Assembly (NCBI GenBank): GCA_023300125.1 | Contig: JALZVY010000032.1 | Location: forward strand, 1-38,384 | Reading direction: 5' to 3' | Source: Phycisphaera sp. | Lineage (GTDB): Bacteria; Planctomycetota; Phycisphaerae; Phycisphaerales; Phycisphaeraceae | DNA length: 38,384 nt | Shown: positions 15,644 through 26,681 of the stretch, in pieces | How the letters are laid out: each line of letters starts with the position of its first letter | Position numbering within the stretch: position 1 is the first letter of the stretch | Translations under genes and position numbers: made by a program | The notes under the pieces: model-generated | The model's input: the letters and a program-made list of their open reading frames with translations, nothing else | The model's database searches: none | What the model was told of the DNA's origin: nothing

Positions 15644-16558
15644 TTAGCGGCGTCGCCGCAGCAAGGCAGGGGCGGCAAACAAGGCCAGAGCGGCAGATGC
15701 AGGTTCGGGGATGGCGGCCTGGATGGTCGCGAGGTCTTGGGCGTTGAAGGTGGTGGACGCGGTGAGGGCGCCAAAGCCCAGCAGGCCGTTTGCGTCGGGG
15801 CCGACCACGCTGTGGAGGGCGGCGAGTTCGTACTGGTTGGTGTCGGTGTTGAAGACAAACACGCCGCCGCCCGAGTCGCTGAGGGCGGCTTGAGATTCGA
15901 ATGCGGTGGCTTGGGCGCTTCCCAAGACGTTGGTCGTGGTGCTGTTGGGGTCGTCGAAATCGGCGAAGACGATGGTGTCGGGGAAGGTGATGATCTCGCC
16001 TTGGTCATTGAGGGCGGTGAGGCCCGCGGCGTCGATCACGTTGCTTCCCACCAGCAGGGTTCCGTTGGGGTTGACCGTTGTGGCGCTGGGCGGGGCGGCG
16101 CTGGTGCCGTTGGTGCCCACGCCGGTGAAAAAGACTTCTTGGCCCACGAGGTCGGCGGAGATTCCGCCAAACACCGGCGCTGGAGCCACGGTGGTCACGG
16201 GGGCGGAGAGGAAAAACAGTGCGGCATCACGGCCGTCGGTGGCGTCGGTGCTGAGCGGATCGAGCCGCTGCACCGCGTCGACGTTGAAGCTTTGGCCGTC
16301 GATGACAAAGCTACGGCCTCCCGGGCCCGCTGCTGCGCCCGAGTGCGCGGCGCCGAGAACCACGCCCGGGGCCACCAGGATCCCCGACGAGTCGAGGTTG
16401 CCGTTGATGAGCAGCCCACCGGTGGCGGTGAAGGGGGCTTGGGCGGCCAGCTCGGCGAGGGCGCTGCTGGGTACGTCATCACGGACAACGATGCCCGATG
16501 CGCAGGGGGCCAGCAGGCTGGTGGCGGTGAGCAAGGCTGCAAAAAAAGCGGGGGGCAT
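15644..16558 (-). CDS. Secreted trypsin-like serine protease with PEP-CTERM anchor signal
   Basis: The 304-residue product has a signal peptide (1 to about 21, ending CASG) and a chymotrypsin-fold body. Triad candidates are His72 in VVLGAAHSG, Asp111 in GRDAALFFL and Ser229 in SDSGGGVF, matching the TAAHC, DIALL and GDSGG motifs of family S1. The C-terminus is IPEPASAA, hydrophobic helix and RRRR, a PEP-CTERM exosortase signal. The start at 16558 follows AAGGAG (16570-16565) and gives a proper signal peptide; the frame reaches 16642 without support. It converges on rfbB, and the rhamnose cluster may supply polysaccharide to the same surface, as PEP-CTERM systems usually accompany exopolysaccharide. 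The substrate is unknown. Confidence 0.86.
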   Translation of the reverse strand: MPPAFFAALLTATSLLAPCASGIVVRDDVPSSALAELAAQAPFTATGGLLINGNLDSSGILVAPGVVLGAAHSGAAAGPGGRSFVIDGQSFNVDAVQRLDPLSTDATDGRDAALFFLSAPVTTVAPAPVFGGISADLVGQEVFFTGVGTNGTSAAPPSATTVNPNGTLLVGSNVIDAAGLTALNDQGEIITFPDTIVFADFDDPNSTTTNVLGSAQATAFESQAALSDSGGGVFVFNTDTNQYELAALHSVVGPDANGLLGFGALTASTTFNAQDLATIQAAIPEPASAALALFAAPALLRRRR

Positions 16559-16772
16559 GGTAATCTCCTTGGGGCAAACAGCTATCAGCAGCATTAATAA
16601 TGGTAGGCGAGGTGCCAGCCGTATGGCGGGGCGGGAGGCCATCTGGGCTGGGGTGGGGTAACGTACGGGTTACACCCGGAATAATCCGCCCGAATTGTGG
16701 GCTAAGATCATGTAGACCAATTGGGCTACTTGTTGCTCATAACCCTTGTAGACCGCCTTGGAGACTCTTGAA

Positions 16773-17105
16773 ATGGCAAACGAAACCGTATTGGAACTGA
16801 CAGACGCGAACTTCGACGCCGAAGTGGTGAACGGCGACAAGCCGGTGCTGGTCGATTTTTGGGCCGAGTGGTGCATGCCCTGCCGCATGCTCGCTCCGGT
16901 GATCGACGAGTTGGCCACCGAGTACGACGGAAAGGTGAAGGTCGGCAAGGTCGACACCGACGGAAACAAAGAGGTGTCGATGAAGTTTGGCATCAGCGCC
17001 ATCCCCACGATCATCCTATTCAACAAGGGTGAGGTGGTGAAGAAGTTTGTGGGCATGACGTCCAAAGACGACTTCAAGGCCGAGCTGGACAAGCTCGGGG
17101 GCTGA
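16773..17105 (+). CDS. trxA: Thioredoxin with WCMPC active site
   Basis: This 110-residue thioredoxin reduces protein disulfides in the cytoplasm, using electrons from thioredoxin reductase. The fold is typical: VLVDFWAEWCMPCRMLAPVIDELA around the CXXC, VDTDGNKEVSMKFGI and the cis-proline in SAIPTIILF. The canonical WCGPC reads WCMPC, so the X position that tunes redox potential is Met in place of Gly. GGAG at 16760-16763 lies nine bases ahead of ATG 16773, the start I chose over 16758. It is monocistronic, with a 13-bp repeat array and a terminator after it. TGTAGACC occurs twice in its upstream region (16711-16718 and 16747-16754). Confidence 0.94.
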   Translation: MANETVLELTDANFDAEVVNGDKPVLVDFWAEWCMPCRMLAPVIDELATEYDGKVKVGKVDTDGNKEVSMKFGISAIPTIILFNKGEVVKKFVGMTSKDDFKAELDKLGG

Positions 17106-17112
17106 GCCCAGG

Positions 17113-17164
17113 GGCTTAACCCCGGGCCTGAACCCCGGGCCTGACCCCAAGGCCTGACCCCAAA
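17113..17164. repeat. Tandem 13-bp array after trxA
   Basis: Four 13-bp units run head to tail from 17113 to 17164, for example GCCTGAACCCCGG then GCCTGACCCCAAG. They start 7 bp after the trxA stop and end 21 bp before the terminator hairpin. No inverted partner is visible. Confidence 0.75.
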
Positions 17165-17185
17165 GCCACCCCTCGCGTGATTTCT

Positions 17186-17215
17186 AAGCCGCGGCACCCA
17201 GGTGTCGCGGCTTTT
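17186..17215 (+). terminator. Rho-independent terminator of trxA
   Basis: AAGCCGCGGCACC pairs with GGTGTCGCGGCTT (one mismatch, short CA loop) and runs into TTTTTATTT. The region 17217-17410 that follows, up to the M16 gene, is GC-rich and shows no gene. Confidence 0.85.
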
Positions 17216-17410
17216 TATTTGCGCCTGGGTGGCGACTGGATGACGCCGCGGCGGGTTCTAGAGGTAAGGCCCCCGTTGCGGCCCCGGGCCAACCCCAGCC
17301 GTGGGCCGGTGGCGGGGCGCAAACCTGCGGGGTTTCCGGGATACTGCGGGGGTTGAGATCAGTGGTCTGATCTTGCGTGCCTGCCCTTTTTCATCCCCGC
17401 GTGGACGCTT

Positions 17411-18664
17411 ATGCCCATCACGTTTGAACACGCCGTGCTGCCCAACGGGCTGACCCTGATCGCTGAAACGCAGCCCGAGGCCCACACGGCGGCGGTGGGT
17501 TTTTTCGTGAAGACCGGTGCGCGGGATGAAACCCCGGAACTGATGGGGGTGTCGCACTTTTTAGAGCACATGATGTTCAAGGGCACGGCGCGGCGGACCG
17601 CCGACGACGTGAACCGCGAATTCGACGAGCTGGGGGCGGACTACAACGCCTTTACGAGCCATGAGCAGACGGTGTATTACGCCCACGTACTGCCCGAGTT
17701 TTTGGACCGCGCGGTCGACCTGCTGGGCGACATGCTGCGGCCTTCGCTACGCGTCGAAGATTTCGACATGGAGAAGAATGTCATCCTCGAAGAGATCGGG
17801 ATGTACGACGACCGGCCCGAGTGGCGGCTGCAGGACGCGCTCTTGGAAGATTTCTTTGGCGCTCACCCGCTGGGGCACCGGGTGTTGGGCACCACCGACA
17901 CGGTGACCGCCCTAACCGCTGACCAGATGCGGGGCTATTTCGAGCAGCGCTACAGCCCGGACAACATTGTGGTGGCGGCGGCGGGCAAGGTCGACTTTGC
18001 GAAGCTTTCCGAGCAGGTGGCGGCGCTGTGTGGAGGCTGGTCGCCCACGGGGGCAAGCCGCGACACGGCGGTGCCTGCGGCGGCGGCCCGGGCCCGGGCA
18101 GTGACCGATGCGAAGCAGAGCCGTCACTACCTGGGCATGCTGTGCCCCGGGCCGTCGGCCCAAGACCCGCGCCGCTACGCCGCCCGGGTGCTGGCGGATG
18201 TGCTGGGCGATGCCGAGGGCTCGCGCTTGTACTGGGAGCTGGTGGATCCGGGGTTGGCCGAAGAGGCGGACTTCAGCTTTATGCCCCAGGATGGCAGCGG
18301 GGCCTTTTTGGCCTATGCCAGCTGTGATCCACAGCGGGCCCAGGCCGTGGAGGACGCGCTGTCGCGGGTGCTGGATCAAGTGGCGGCCAAGCGTGATCTG
18401 CGGCCCGATGAATTGGAGCGGACGGTGAACAAATTGGCCACCAGCGCGACGCTGCAAGGCGAACGCCCGGCGGGTCGCATGCACGGCCTGGGCACGCAGT
18501 GGACGTATCAGGGGGAGTACACCCCGCTGGATGACGAGCTGCAGCGGCTGCGGGCGGTGACAGTGGACGACGTGGCGTCGCTTCTGCAAGACTTTTCGTT
18601 GGCGCCGCGGACGGTGCTGCGCATGGGGCCGGGCGGCGGAGGCGGCGGAGCCGCCAGCAGTTAG
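17411..18664 (+). CDS. M16-family zinc metallopeptidase (insulinase/processing-peptidase-like)
   Basis: The product has 417 residues, typical of bacterial PqqL/YmxG-type single-unit M16 proteases. The inverted zinc motif is H49-F-L-E52-H53 in GVSHFLEHMMFKG, with the distal Glu ligand in KNVILEEIGMYDD about 75 residues later, so the N-terminal half is catalytically intact. The C-terminal half (HYLGMLCPGPSAQDPRRY, GDAEGSRLYWELVDPGLAEEADF) is the substrate-clamping domain. It has no signal peptide, so it is probably cytoplasmic. The last residues are a Gly-rich GGGGGGAASS. The TAG stop lies inside repeat E, so the element may have set the C-terminus. Confidence 0.93.
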   Translation: MPITFEHAVLPNGLTLIAETQPEAHTAAVGFFVKTGARDETPELMGVSHFLEHMMFKGTARRTADDVNREFDELGADYNAFTSHEQTVYYAHVLPEFLDRAVDLLGDMLRPSLRVEDFDMEKNVILEEIGMYDDRPEWRLQDALLEDFFGAHPLGHRVLGTTDTVTALTADQMRGYFEQRYSPDNIVVAAAGKVDFAKLSEQVAALCGGWSPTGASRDTAVPAAAARARAVTDAKQSRHYLGMLCPGPSAQDPRRYAARVLADVLGDAEGSRLYWELVDPGLAEEADFSFMPQDGSGAFLAYASCDPQRAQAVEDALSRVLDQVAAKRDLRPDELERTVNKLATSATLQGERPAGRMHGLGTQWTYQGEYTPLDDELQRLRAVTVDDVASLLQDFSLAPRTVLRMGPGGGGGGAASS

Positions 18665-18751
18665 ACGTTAGGAGTTAGCAAGTAGCAAGAACGAGCACCT
18701 CAACGCCGACCGCGAGGTCTTGCTAACTCCTAAGAGCTAACTCCTAACTGC
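18657..18751. repeat. Inverted heptamer array E at the M16 stop codon
   Basis: The left arm (18657-18690) and right arm (18718-18751) are 34 nt each. Both are built from 7-bp units such as GAGTTAG, and the arms match at 26 of 34 positions in inverted orientation. GCAGTTAG at the outer end and CAAGA at the inner end are perfect. The centre is only 27 bp. It overlaps the end of the M16 gene and fills most of the gap to ribB; 18752-18818 otherwise holds only a C/T-rich leader. The units differ in sequence from arrays A and C. Confidence 0.85.
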
Positions 18752-18818
18752 TTCGCAGACTTCGTCCCCAACGTTCCCTGCCCCTTCCGCCCTCGTTCCC
18801 CAAGCCCCTCCTCTGCCC

Positions 18819-19988
18819 ATGCACACCATCCCCGACGTTCTTGATGACCTCCGCGCGGGGAAGATGATTGTTCTCACCGACGACGAGGACCGTGAGAACG
18901 AGGGGGATCTGGTGTGTGCCGCGGAGCATTGCACCGCCGAGGTGGTGAACTTCATGCTGCGGGAGGGGCGGGGCATGTTGTTTGTGGCCTTGGACGGCGA
19001 GACGTGTGACCGCCTGGACCTTCCACCGCAAGCGGCGGTGAACACCACCCAAAACGGCACGGCGTACACCTTGACGGTCGACGCGGCGGCGGGGTTTGGG
19101 TTGACTACGGGCGTGAGCGCGGCGGACCGTGCGCTGACTATCCGCATGCTGGGCAACCCGAAGACGGGGCCCGGTGATCTGGACCGGCCCGGTCACATTC
19201 AGCCGCTGCGGGCGCGCGATGGCGGGGTGTTGGTGCGGACCGGCCACACCGAGGGCATGGTGGATCTGTGTCGCTTGGCGGGGCTGCAGACCGCGGCGGT
19301 GGGCATCGAGGTGATGAACGAAGACGGAACCATGGCCCGGCGGGACCAACTCGAGGCTTTGTGTCAGCGGCACGGGTTGAAGAGCTGCAGTGTGGCGGAG
19401 CTGGTGGAGTACCGCATGCGGCGCGACCTGTTGGTCGAGCGGGTGGAGCAGGCGCCGCTGACCAACGCCTTTGGCGATTGGACGCTGACGGCTTACCGCT
19501 CGCAGGTGGATCCGATGCCGCACGTGGCACTGACTTGCGGGGGGCTGGGTATGCCCGGGCCCGATGGCGTGGTGGTTGAGCGTGAGGACCCCACGCTGGT
19601 GCGGATGCACCGGCAGAACCTGCTGGGCGACGTGTTTGGTGACCACGAGCACGAAAGCCGCCGCACGCTGGACGCGTCGATGCGGATGATTCAGAAACAG
19701 GGCTGCGGGGCGGTGGTGTATCTACGCCACGAAGGCATGGGGCGTGGCTTGCTGGGCTTGTTGCAGACCTCGACGCGGCCGGTGGCGCCCGGCACCGGCG
19801 GCGTACGCCTGGGCGGGTCCGACGACGCGGCGGCACGCGGCCGGGCGACGCTGGACTACGGGATCGGCTCGCAGATTTTGCGGGACCTGGGTCTGCGGCG
19901 GCTTCGTTTGATCACCGACCACCCGTTTGTGCCTCAGGCGCTGTCGGGCTTTGGTCTGGAGATCGATGAGCACGTGCCCACGGTGTGA
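18819..19988 (+). CDS. ribB: DHBP synthase (RibB) fused to a degenerate GTP cyclohydrolase II domain
   Basis: The N-terminal ~200 residues are 3,4-dihydroxy-2-butanone-4-phosphate synthase, which makes the four-carbon riboflavin precursor from ribulose-5-phosphate. DDEDRENEGDL, GRGMLFV, TGVSAADRALTI, RPGHIQPLRA and GHTEGMVDL are all intact. The C-terminal half aligns with GTP cyclohydrolase II by LRHEGMGRGLLGLLQ and LDYGIGSQILRDLGL, but the zinc-binding region that normally reads CLTGDVFGSxRCDCG is NLLGDVFGDHEHES here: all three ligand cysteines are missing. The guanine-site TNNP reads TDHP. RibB should work, while the RibA half is probably inactive, like the reported RibBX proteins. A separate RibA is then required. 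The preceding 90 bp are the repeat E region. Confidence 0.92.
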   Translation: MHTIPDVLDDLRAGKMIVLTDDEDRENEGDLVCAAEHCTAEVVNFMLREGRGMLFVALDGETCDRLDLPPQAAVNTTQNGTAYTLTVDAAAGFGLTTGVSAADRALTIRMLGNPKTGPGDLDRPGHIQPLRARDGGVLVRTGHTEGMVDLCRLAGLQTAAVGIEVMNEDGTMARRDQLEALCQRHGLKSCSVAELVEYRMRRDLLVERVEQAPLTNAFGDWTLTAYRSQVDPMPHVALTCGGLGMPGPDGVVVEREDPTLVRMHRQNLLGDVFGDHEHESRRTLDASMRMIQKQGCGAVVYLRHEGMGRGLLGLLQTSTRPVAPGTGGVRLGGSDDAAARGRATLDYGIGSQILRDLGLRRLRLITDHPFVPQALSGFGLEIDEHVPTV

Positions 19989-20036
19989 GCGTGGTTGTTC
20001 GCGCCGCAGGCCTGTTCGATGCCGCGATGCCGGTGG

Positions 20037-20513
20037 CTACTCGTACAGATGATTGGTGTAACCGCCGCTGCGACGGACCGGTTCGTTGGGCTGGTCCGTG
20101 GCGTAGCTTGGATCGCGCTCTTTCGGGAGGTATTCGGCAGGCGGGGCGGGGTTGTTGGCCACGGCTGCAGAACGGTTGCCACCGCCTTGGACGTCTTGGT
20201 GCTGGGGTGACGCGTGGGAGGCCTGGTGGGCTCGAAGGATCGCATGGGGAGGGGCGCTGCCGGCGCTTCCGCGCGGGCGAGCCTCGTTGACGGTGAGCGG
20301 GCGGCCGTTGAGTTCAGCGCCGTGGGCGTTGGACACGGCGTGGGCTGCTTCGCCGGCATCGGGCATTTCTACAAAGGCGAATCCGCGTGGCCGGCCGGTG
20401 CCGCGGTCGAAAATCAACGTGGCGCATTCAACTTCGCCCCATTGACTGAAGAACTCGACGAGGTCAGCGTCGGTGGTGGCGTAAAGGAGATTTCCGACGT
20501 AGATGTTGGTCAC
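20037..20513 (-). CDS. RRM-type RNA-binding protein
   Basis: The 158-residue cytoplasmic protein has one RNA recognition motif: RNP2 as IYVGNLLYA (residues 4-12) and RNP1 as RGFAFVEM, with LNGRPLTVNEARPR closing the domain at about residue 82. The rest (about 83-158) is low-complexity, rich in Gly, Ala, Pro, Gln and Asn. Bacterial RRM proteins of this type are often cold-regulated and bind mRNA; targets are unknown here. The gene has a long upstream leader (20514-20736) containing a GGAAAA/TTTTTCC hairpin, as expected for thermosensitive regulation, though that is inference. It converges with ribB. Confidence 0.93.
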   Translation of the reverse strand: MTNIYVGNLLYATTDADLVEFFSQWGEVECATLIFDRGTGRPRGFAFVEMPDAGEAAHAVSNAHGAELNGRPLTVNEARPRGSAGSAPPHAILRAHQASHASPQHQDVQGGGNRSAAVANNPAPPAEYLPKERDPSYATDQPNEPVRRSGGYTNHLYE

Positions 20514-20737
20514 GATGATTCACCAGAAAGAAGGAAAGACTTGGGGATCCAAAAACGTGGTTTTCATTGAAACCAGTGGACGTGAGGTTTTTGAATCGCA
20601 GCGTCCTCTGGTAGTTGAAGCGGGGGGACCCGTAATTTATTCCTGTGGTTGGAAAACTTTTTCCAATTGGCGGTCTTAAAACAAGGTTTTTGTGTGGTCG
20701 ATGAACTGTCGTTAAATCAATGAACATTCCCGTGTCA

Positions 20738-20801
20738 TGGCCTGGCTCAGGCCACGTGAACGTGCAACAACACCCCGCAAGGTGTGTTGTTGCACGTTCA
20801 C
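20738..20801. other. Two consecutive perfect hairpins between the helicase and RRM genes
   Basis: TGGCCTG pairs with CAGGCCA across a GCT loop (20738-20754). Next to it, an 18-bp perfect stem (20756-20773 with 20784-20801, ten-base loop) contains GTGCAACAACAC. No T-run follows on either strand. The larger stem is long for a simple terminator, and the pair lies 72 bp past the helicase stop on the minus strand. It may act as a processing or attenuation site, but this is not established. Confidence 0.7.
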
Positions 20802-20873
20802 GTTCGATAGGCAAGGGTCTTCCCTAATCCTTCCCGTCATGGGTCGGGGGCGGGGTTTGCCTTGGGGTGCCCG

Positions 20874-24791
<3,918 letters not shown>

Positions 24792-24876
24792 GAAGCTCCC
24801 CGGGGCAGGACAGGGCGCAGCGTCGGGGGCGAGAGGGTCTCGCGACGGCGCAGCGGGCGTGGGACAGGTGATCAGT

Positions 24877-24894
24877 TTCGCGGGCAATCGCGAA
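24877..24894. promoter_or_regulatory. Palindrome in the divergent helicase/CPBP intergenic region
   Basis: TTCGCG and CGCGAA flank a GGCAAT spacer, giving a perfect 6-bp inverted repeat. It lies between the divergent starts at 24791 and 24999 and could be an operator or a chance palindrome in GC-rich DNA. No promoter is evident in the remaining 24792-24998. Confidence 0.3.
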
Positions 24895-24998
24895 TCGAAT
24901 AGCTTAGGTGCCCCCGACCCCCGGGGCAATCACGCTTCAGAGCCCTGGGGCTTTGTGGGGGTGTGTCTGACGCTTTCTGGTGCCGCCGAGCTTTATTG

Positions 24999-25916
24999 AT
25001 GAACTTGTTTGTGACCGAATGTGCGGCGTGGCGGCCGATGCTGGCCGATTTGGCGGCTGATGCGGGCAGCGCGGCTGCGCCCGGGATGGGGGCCGCGGTG
25101 CTGAATGCGGTCCTGCTAGGGGGGCTGGTGTTTGCGGTGGCGGTGGTGATCCGCTCGCGTGCGCTGCAGCCTGCGACGCTGCGCCGCGGCCCCGAGCGGC
25201 ACCTGGATCTGAGCCATGCGGACCGGGTGATCGGTGCCGGGCTGGCGGGCATGGTGGTGATCGGGGCGGTGATGCGTTTGCGGGCCGCTGAGGCTGCCCA
25301 GGAGCAGGCCGCGGCGATGATGTTTTCGCTGGGGCTGATCGGCTCGGCGGTGTTTTTTCTGGCCAAGGCCTGGCAGACCCACCCGGGCGGGCTGCGGGCT
25401 GCGGGGCTGGTGCCCCGCAAGCCGGGGCGCGACCTTGGGGTGGGCCTGGTGGGCTTTGTGGTGGGGACGCTGCTGACCTGGGCCACCTTGGCGGCGGTGG
25501 CGGCGGTGGCGCGGGCGTGCGGGGCCGAGGTGGCGGCGGTGAATCACACGCTGCTGGAGCAATTGGGCCCCGAGCCGGATTGGGCGGCGGTGATGCGGCT
25601 GGTGGGCGTGGCGGTGTTGGTGGGGCCGTTGCTGGAAGAAGTGGTTTTCCGCGGGCTGGTGCAGACGTTGCTGATCGACACCCTCGGCCGGCGTTATCGC
25701 TGGACCACGGTGCTGGTGGCCGCGGCAGTGTTCGCGCTGATCCACGCCGGGCCGGTGTCGTGGCACGGCTGGCCGGGCTTGTTTGTGTTGGGGCTGGTGC
25801 TGGGCTGGCTGTACGAGCGCACGGGCAGCTTGCTGCCGTGCTTTTTGGTGCATGCGCTGTTTAACGCGGCGAACATTGCCGCGGCGGTGGGCATGGGCGG
25901 CGCGGCGGCGGGGTAA
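24999..25916 (+). CDS. CPBP-family intramembrane metalloprotease
   Basis: This 305-residue integral membrane protease belongs to the CAAX-protease/bacteriocin-processing (CPBP, ABI) family. The core motifs are EEVVFRG (about 213-219), with Glu-Glu and Arg, the FALIHAG segment with the second catalytic His, and HALFNAANI at the end with the third. Seven or so hydrophobic segments are visible, starting at VLNAVLLGGLVFAVAVVIR. Families of this kind cleave membrane-embedded peptides or take part in immunity or maturation of exported peptides; the substrate is unknown. I use ATG 24999; the frame is open from GTG 24963. No partner gene is adjacent. Confidence 0.9.
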   Translation: MNLFVTECAAWRPMLADLAADAGSAAAPGMGAAVLNAVLLGGLVFAVAVVIRSRALQPATLRRGPERHLDLSHADRVIGAGLAGMVVIGAVMRLRAAEAAQEQAAAMMFSLGLIGSAVFFLAKAWQTHPGGLRAAGLVPRKPGRDLGVGLVGFVVGTLLTWATLAAVAAVARACGAEVAAVNHTLLEQLGPEPDWAAVMRLVGVAVLVGPLLEEVVFRGLVQTLLIDTLGRRYRWTTVLVAAAVFALIHAGPVSWHGWPGLFVLGLVLGWLYERTGSLLPCFLVHALFNAANIAAAVGMGGAAAG

Positions 25917-25943
25917 GGGCTGCGTGCACGGTCTACGCGGTGA

Positions 25944-26558
25944 TTAGGGGCGAGCCACGCCGATCACGCCCTGGGCGATGCGGGCCCCGGCGTTGCCGGT
26001 GGGCTGGCCGGCGTCGTTGGGTTGGGCGTGGATGACGACCCCGCGGCCCACGATCGCGCGGGGGCCGTCGTAGAGCGGAAGGTCTTTAAACGTTGCGGTG
26101 AAGGTGGCTTTGCCGTGGTCGTCGGCTTGCAAGTTGCCCAGGTCGCCAGCGTGCCCGTGCCCGTCGGGGTTGAAGTGCCCGCCGGTGCCTTGGCCGTCGG
26201 GTGTGGAGATGTCGCCAAATTCGTGGAGATGAAAGCCGTGGGCGGTACCCGCGCCCAGGCCTGCGATCGATGCGGTGACGCGGATCGTGTCTGCGTCTTG
26301 CTCAAACAGCACGGTGCCGTGGGCGGTGTTGCTCTCGGTGGGCAGCATGACCGCGATTGCGCGGGTGAACCGCTGAGGGGCGTCGTGTTGGTCTGCGGGG
26401 TTGGCATCCACCGACTCGGCGGTGCGCTGGGTGGCGGTCTCGGCTGCGTTGCGGGTGTTTTGGGCGGCCTGGCGGATTTTGCCCAGTGGCCCGGCGTAGG
26501 CGGCGAGGGTCATGCAGGTCGCGACGATGAGTATGAGCCATGGGGCGAAACGTTTCAT
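25944..26558 (-). CDS. Cu/Zn superoxide dismutase-like exported protein
   Basis: This 204-residue protein has a Sec signal peptide (about 1-22, ending AAYA) and a Cu/Zn-SOD domain from about residue 66. Copper ligands are visible as H110 and H112 in HGFHLHEFGD, H128 in GGHFNP and H177 in VVIHAQP. Zinc ligands are compressed: PDGHGHAGD holds H134, H136 and D139, with a single residue between the two His where the usual loop has about eight. The structural disulfide is gone (GDIS in place of GDCS, and Q196 where the partner Cys sits), so the mature protein has no cysteine at all. An active dismutase is plausible but not certain. GGAG precedes the ATG at 26558. The 123-bp gap to the phosphoesterase gene has no clear signal. 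Confidence 0.85.
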   Translation of the reverse strand: MKRFAPWLILIVATCMTLAAYAGPLGKIRQAAQNTRNAAETATQRTAESVDANPADQHDAPQRFTRAIAVMLPTESNTAHGTVLFEQDADTIRVTASIAGLGAGTAHGFHLHEFGDISTPDGQGTGGHFNPDGHGHAGDLGNLQADDHGKATFTATFKDLPLYDGPRAIVGRGVVIHAQPNDAGQPTGNAGARIAQGVIGVARP

Positions 26559-26681
26559 GATGAAGACTCCAGTGAGATGGGCCGTGCGGGGGCGGCACGC
26601 CTTGCCGCGGGGTATGGGAGAACGCTTTGGTTTTGACGCTCTAGGCGGCTGGTGCCGCGTGGGCAAGCAATGCGGTGCGTC

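Noticed and set aside
20464-20814. Small minus-strand gene ahead of the RRM gene
   Set aside because: It spans the hairpins and leader and overlaps the RRM start in another frame; no motif or ribosome-binding site.
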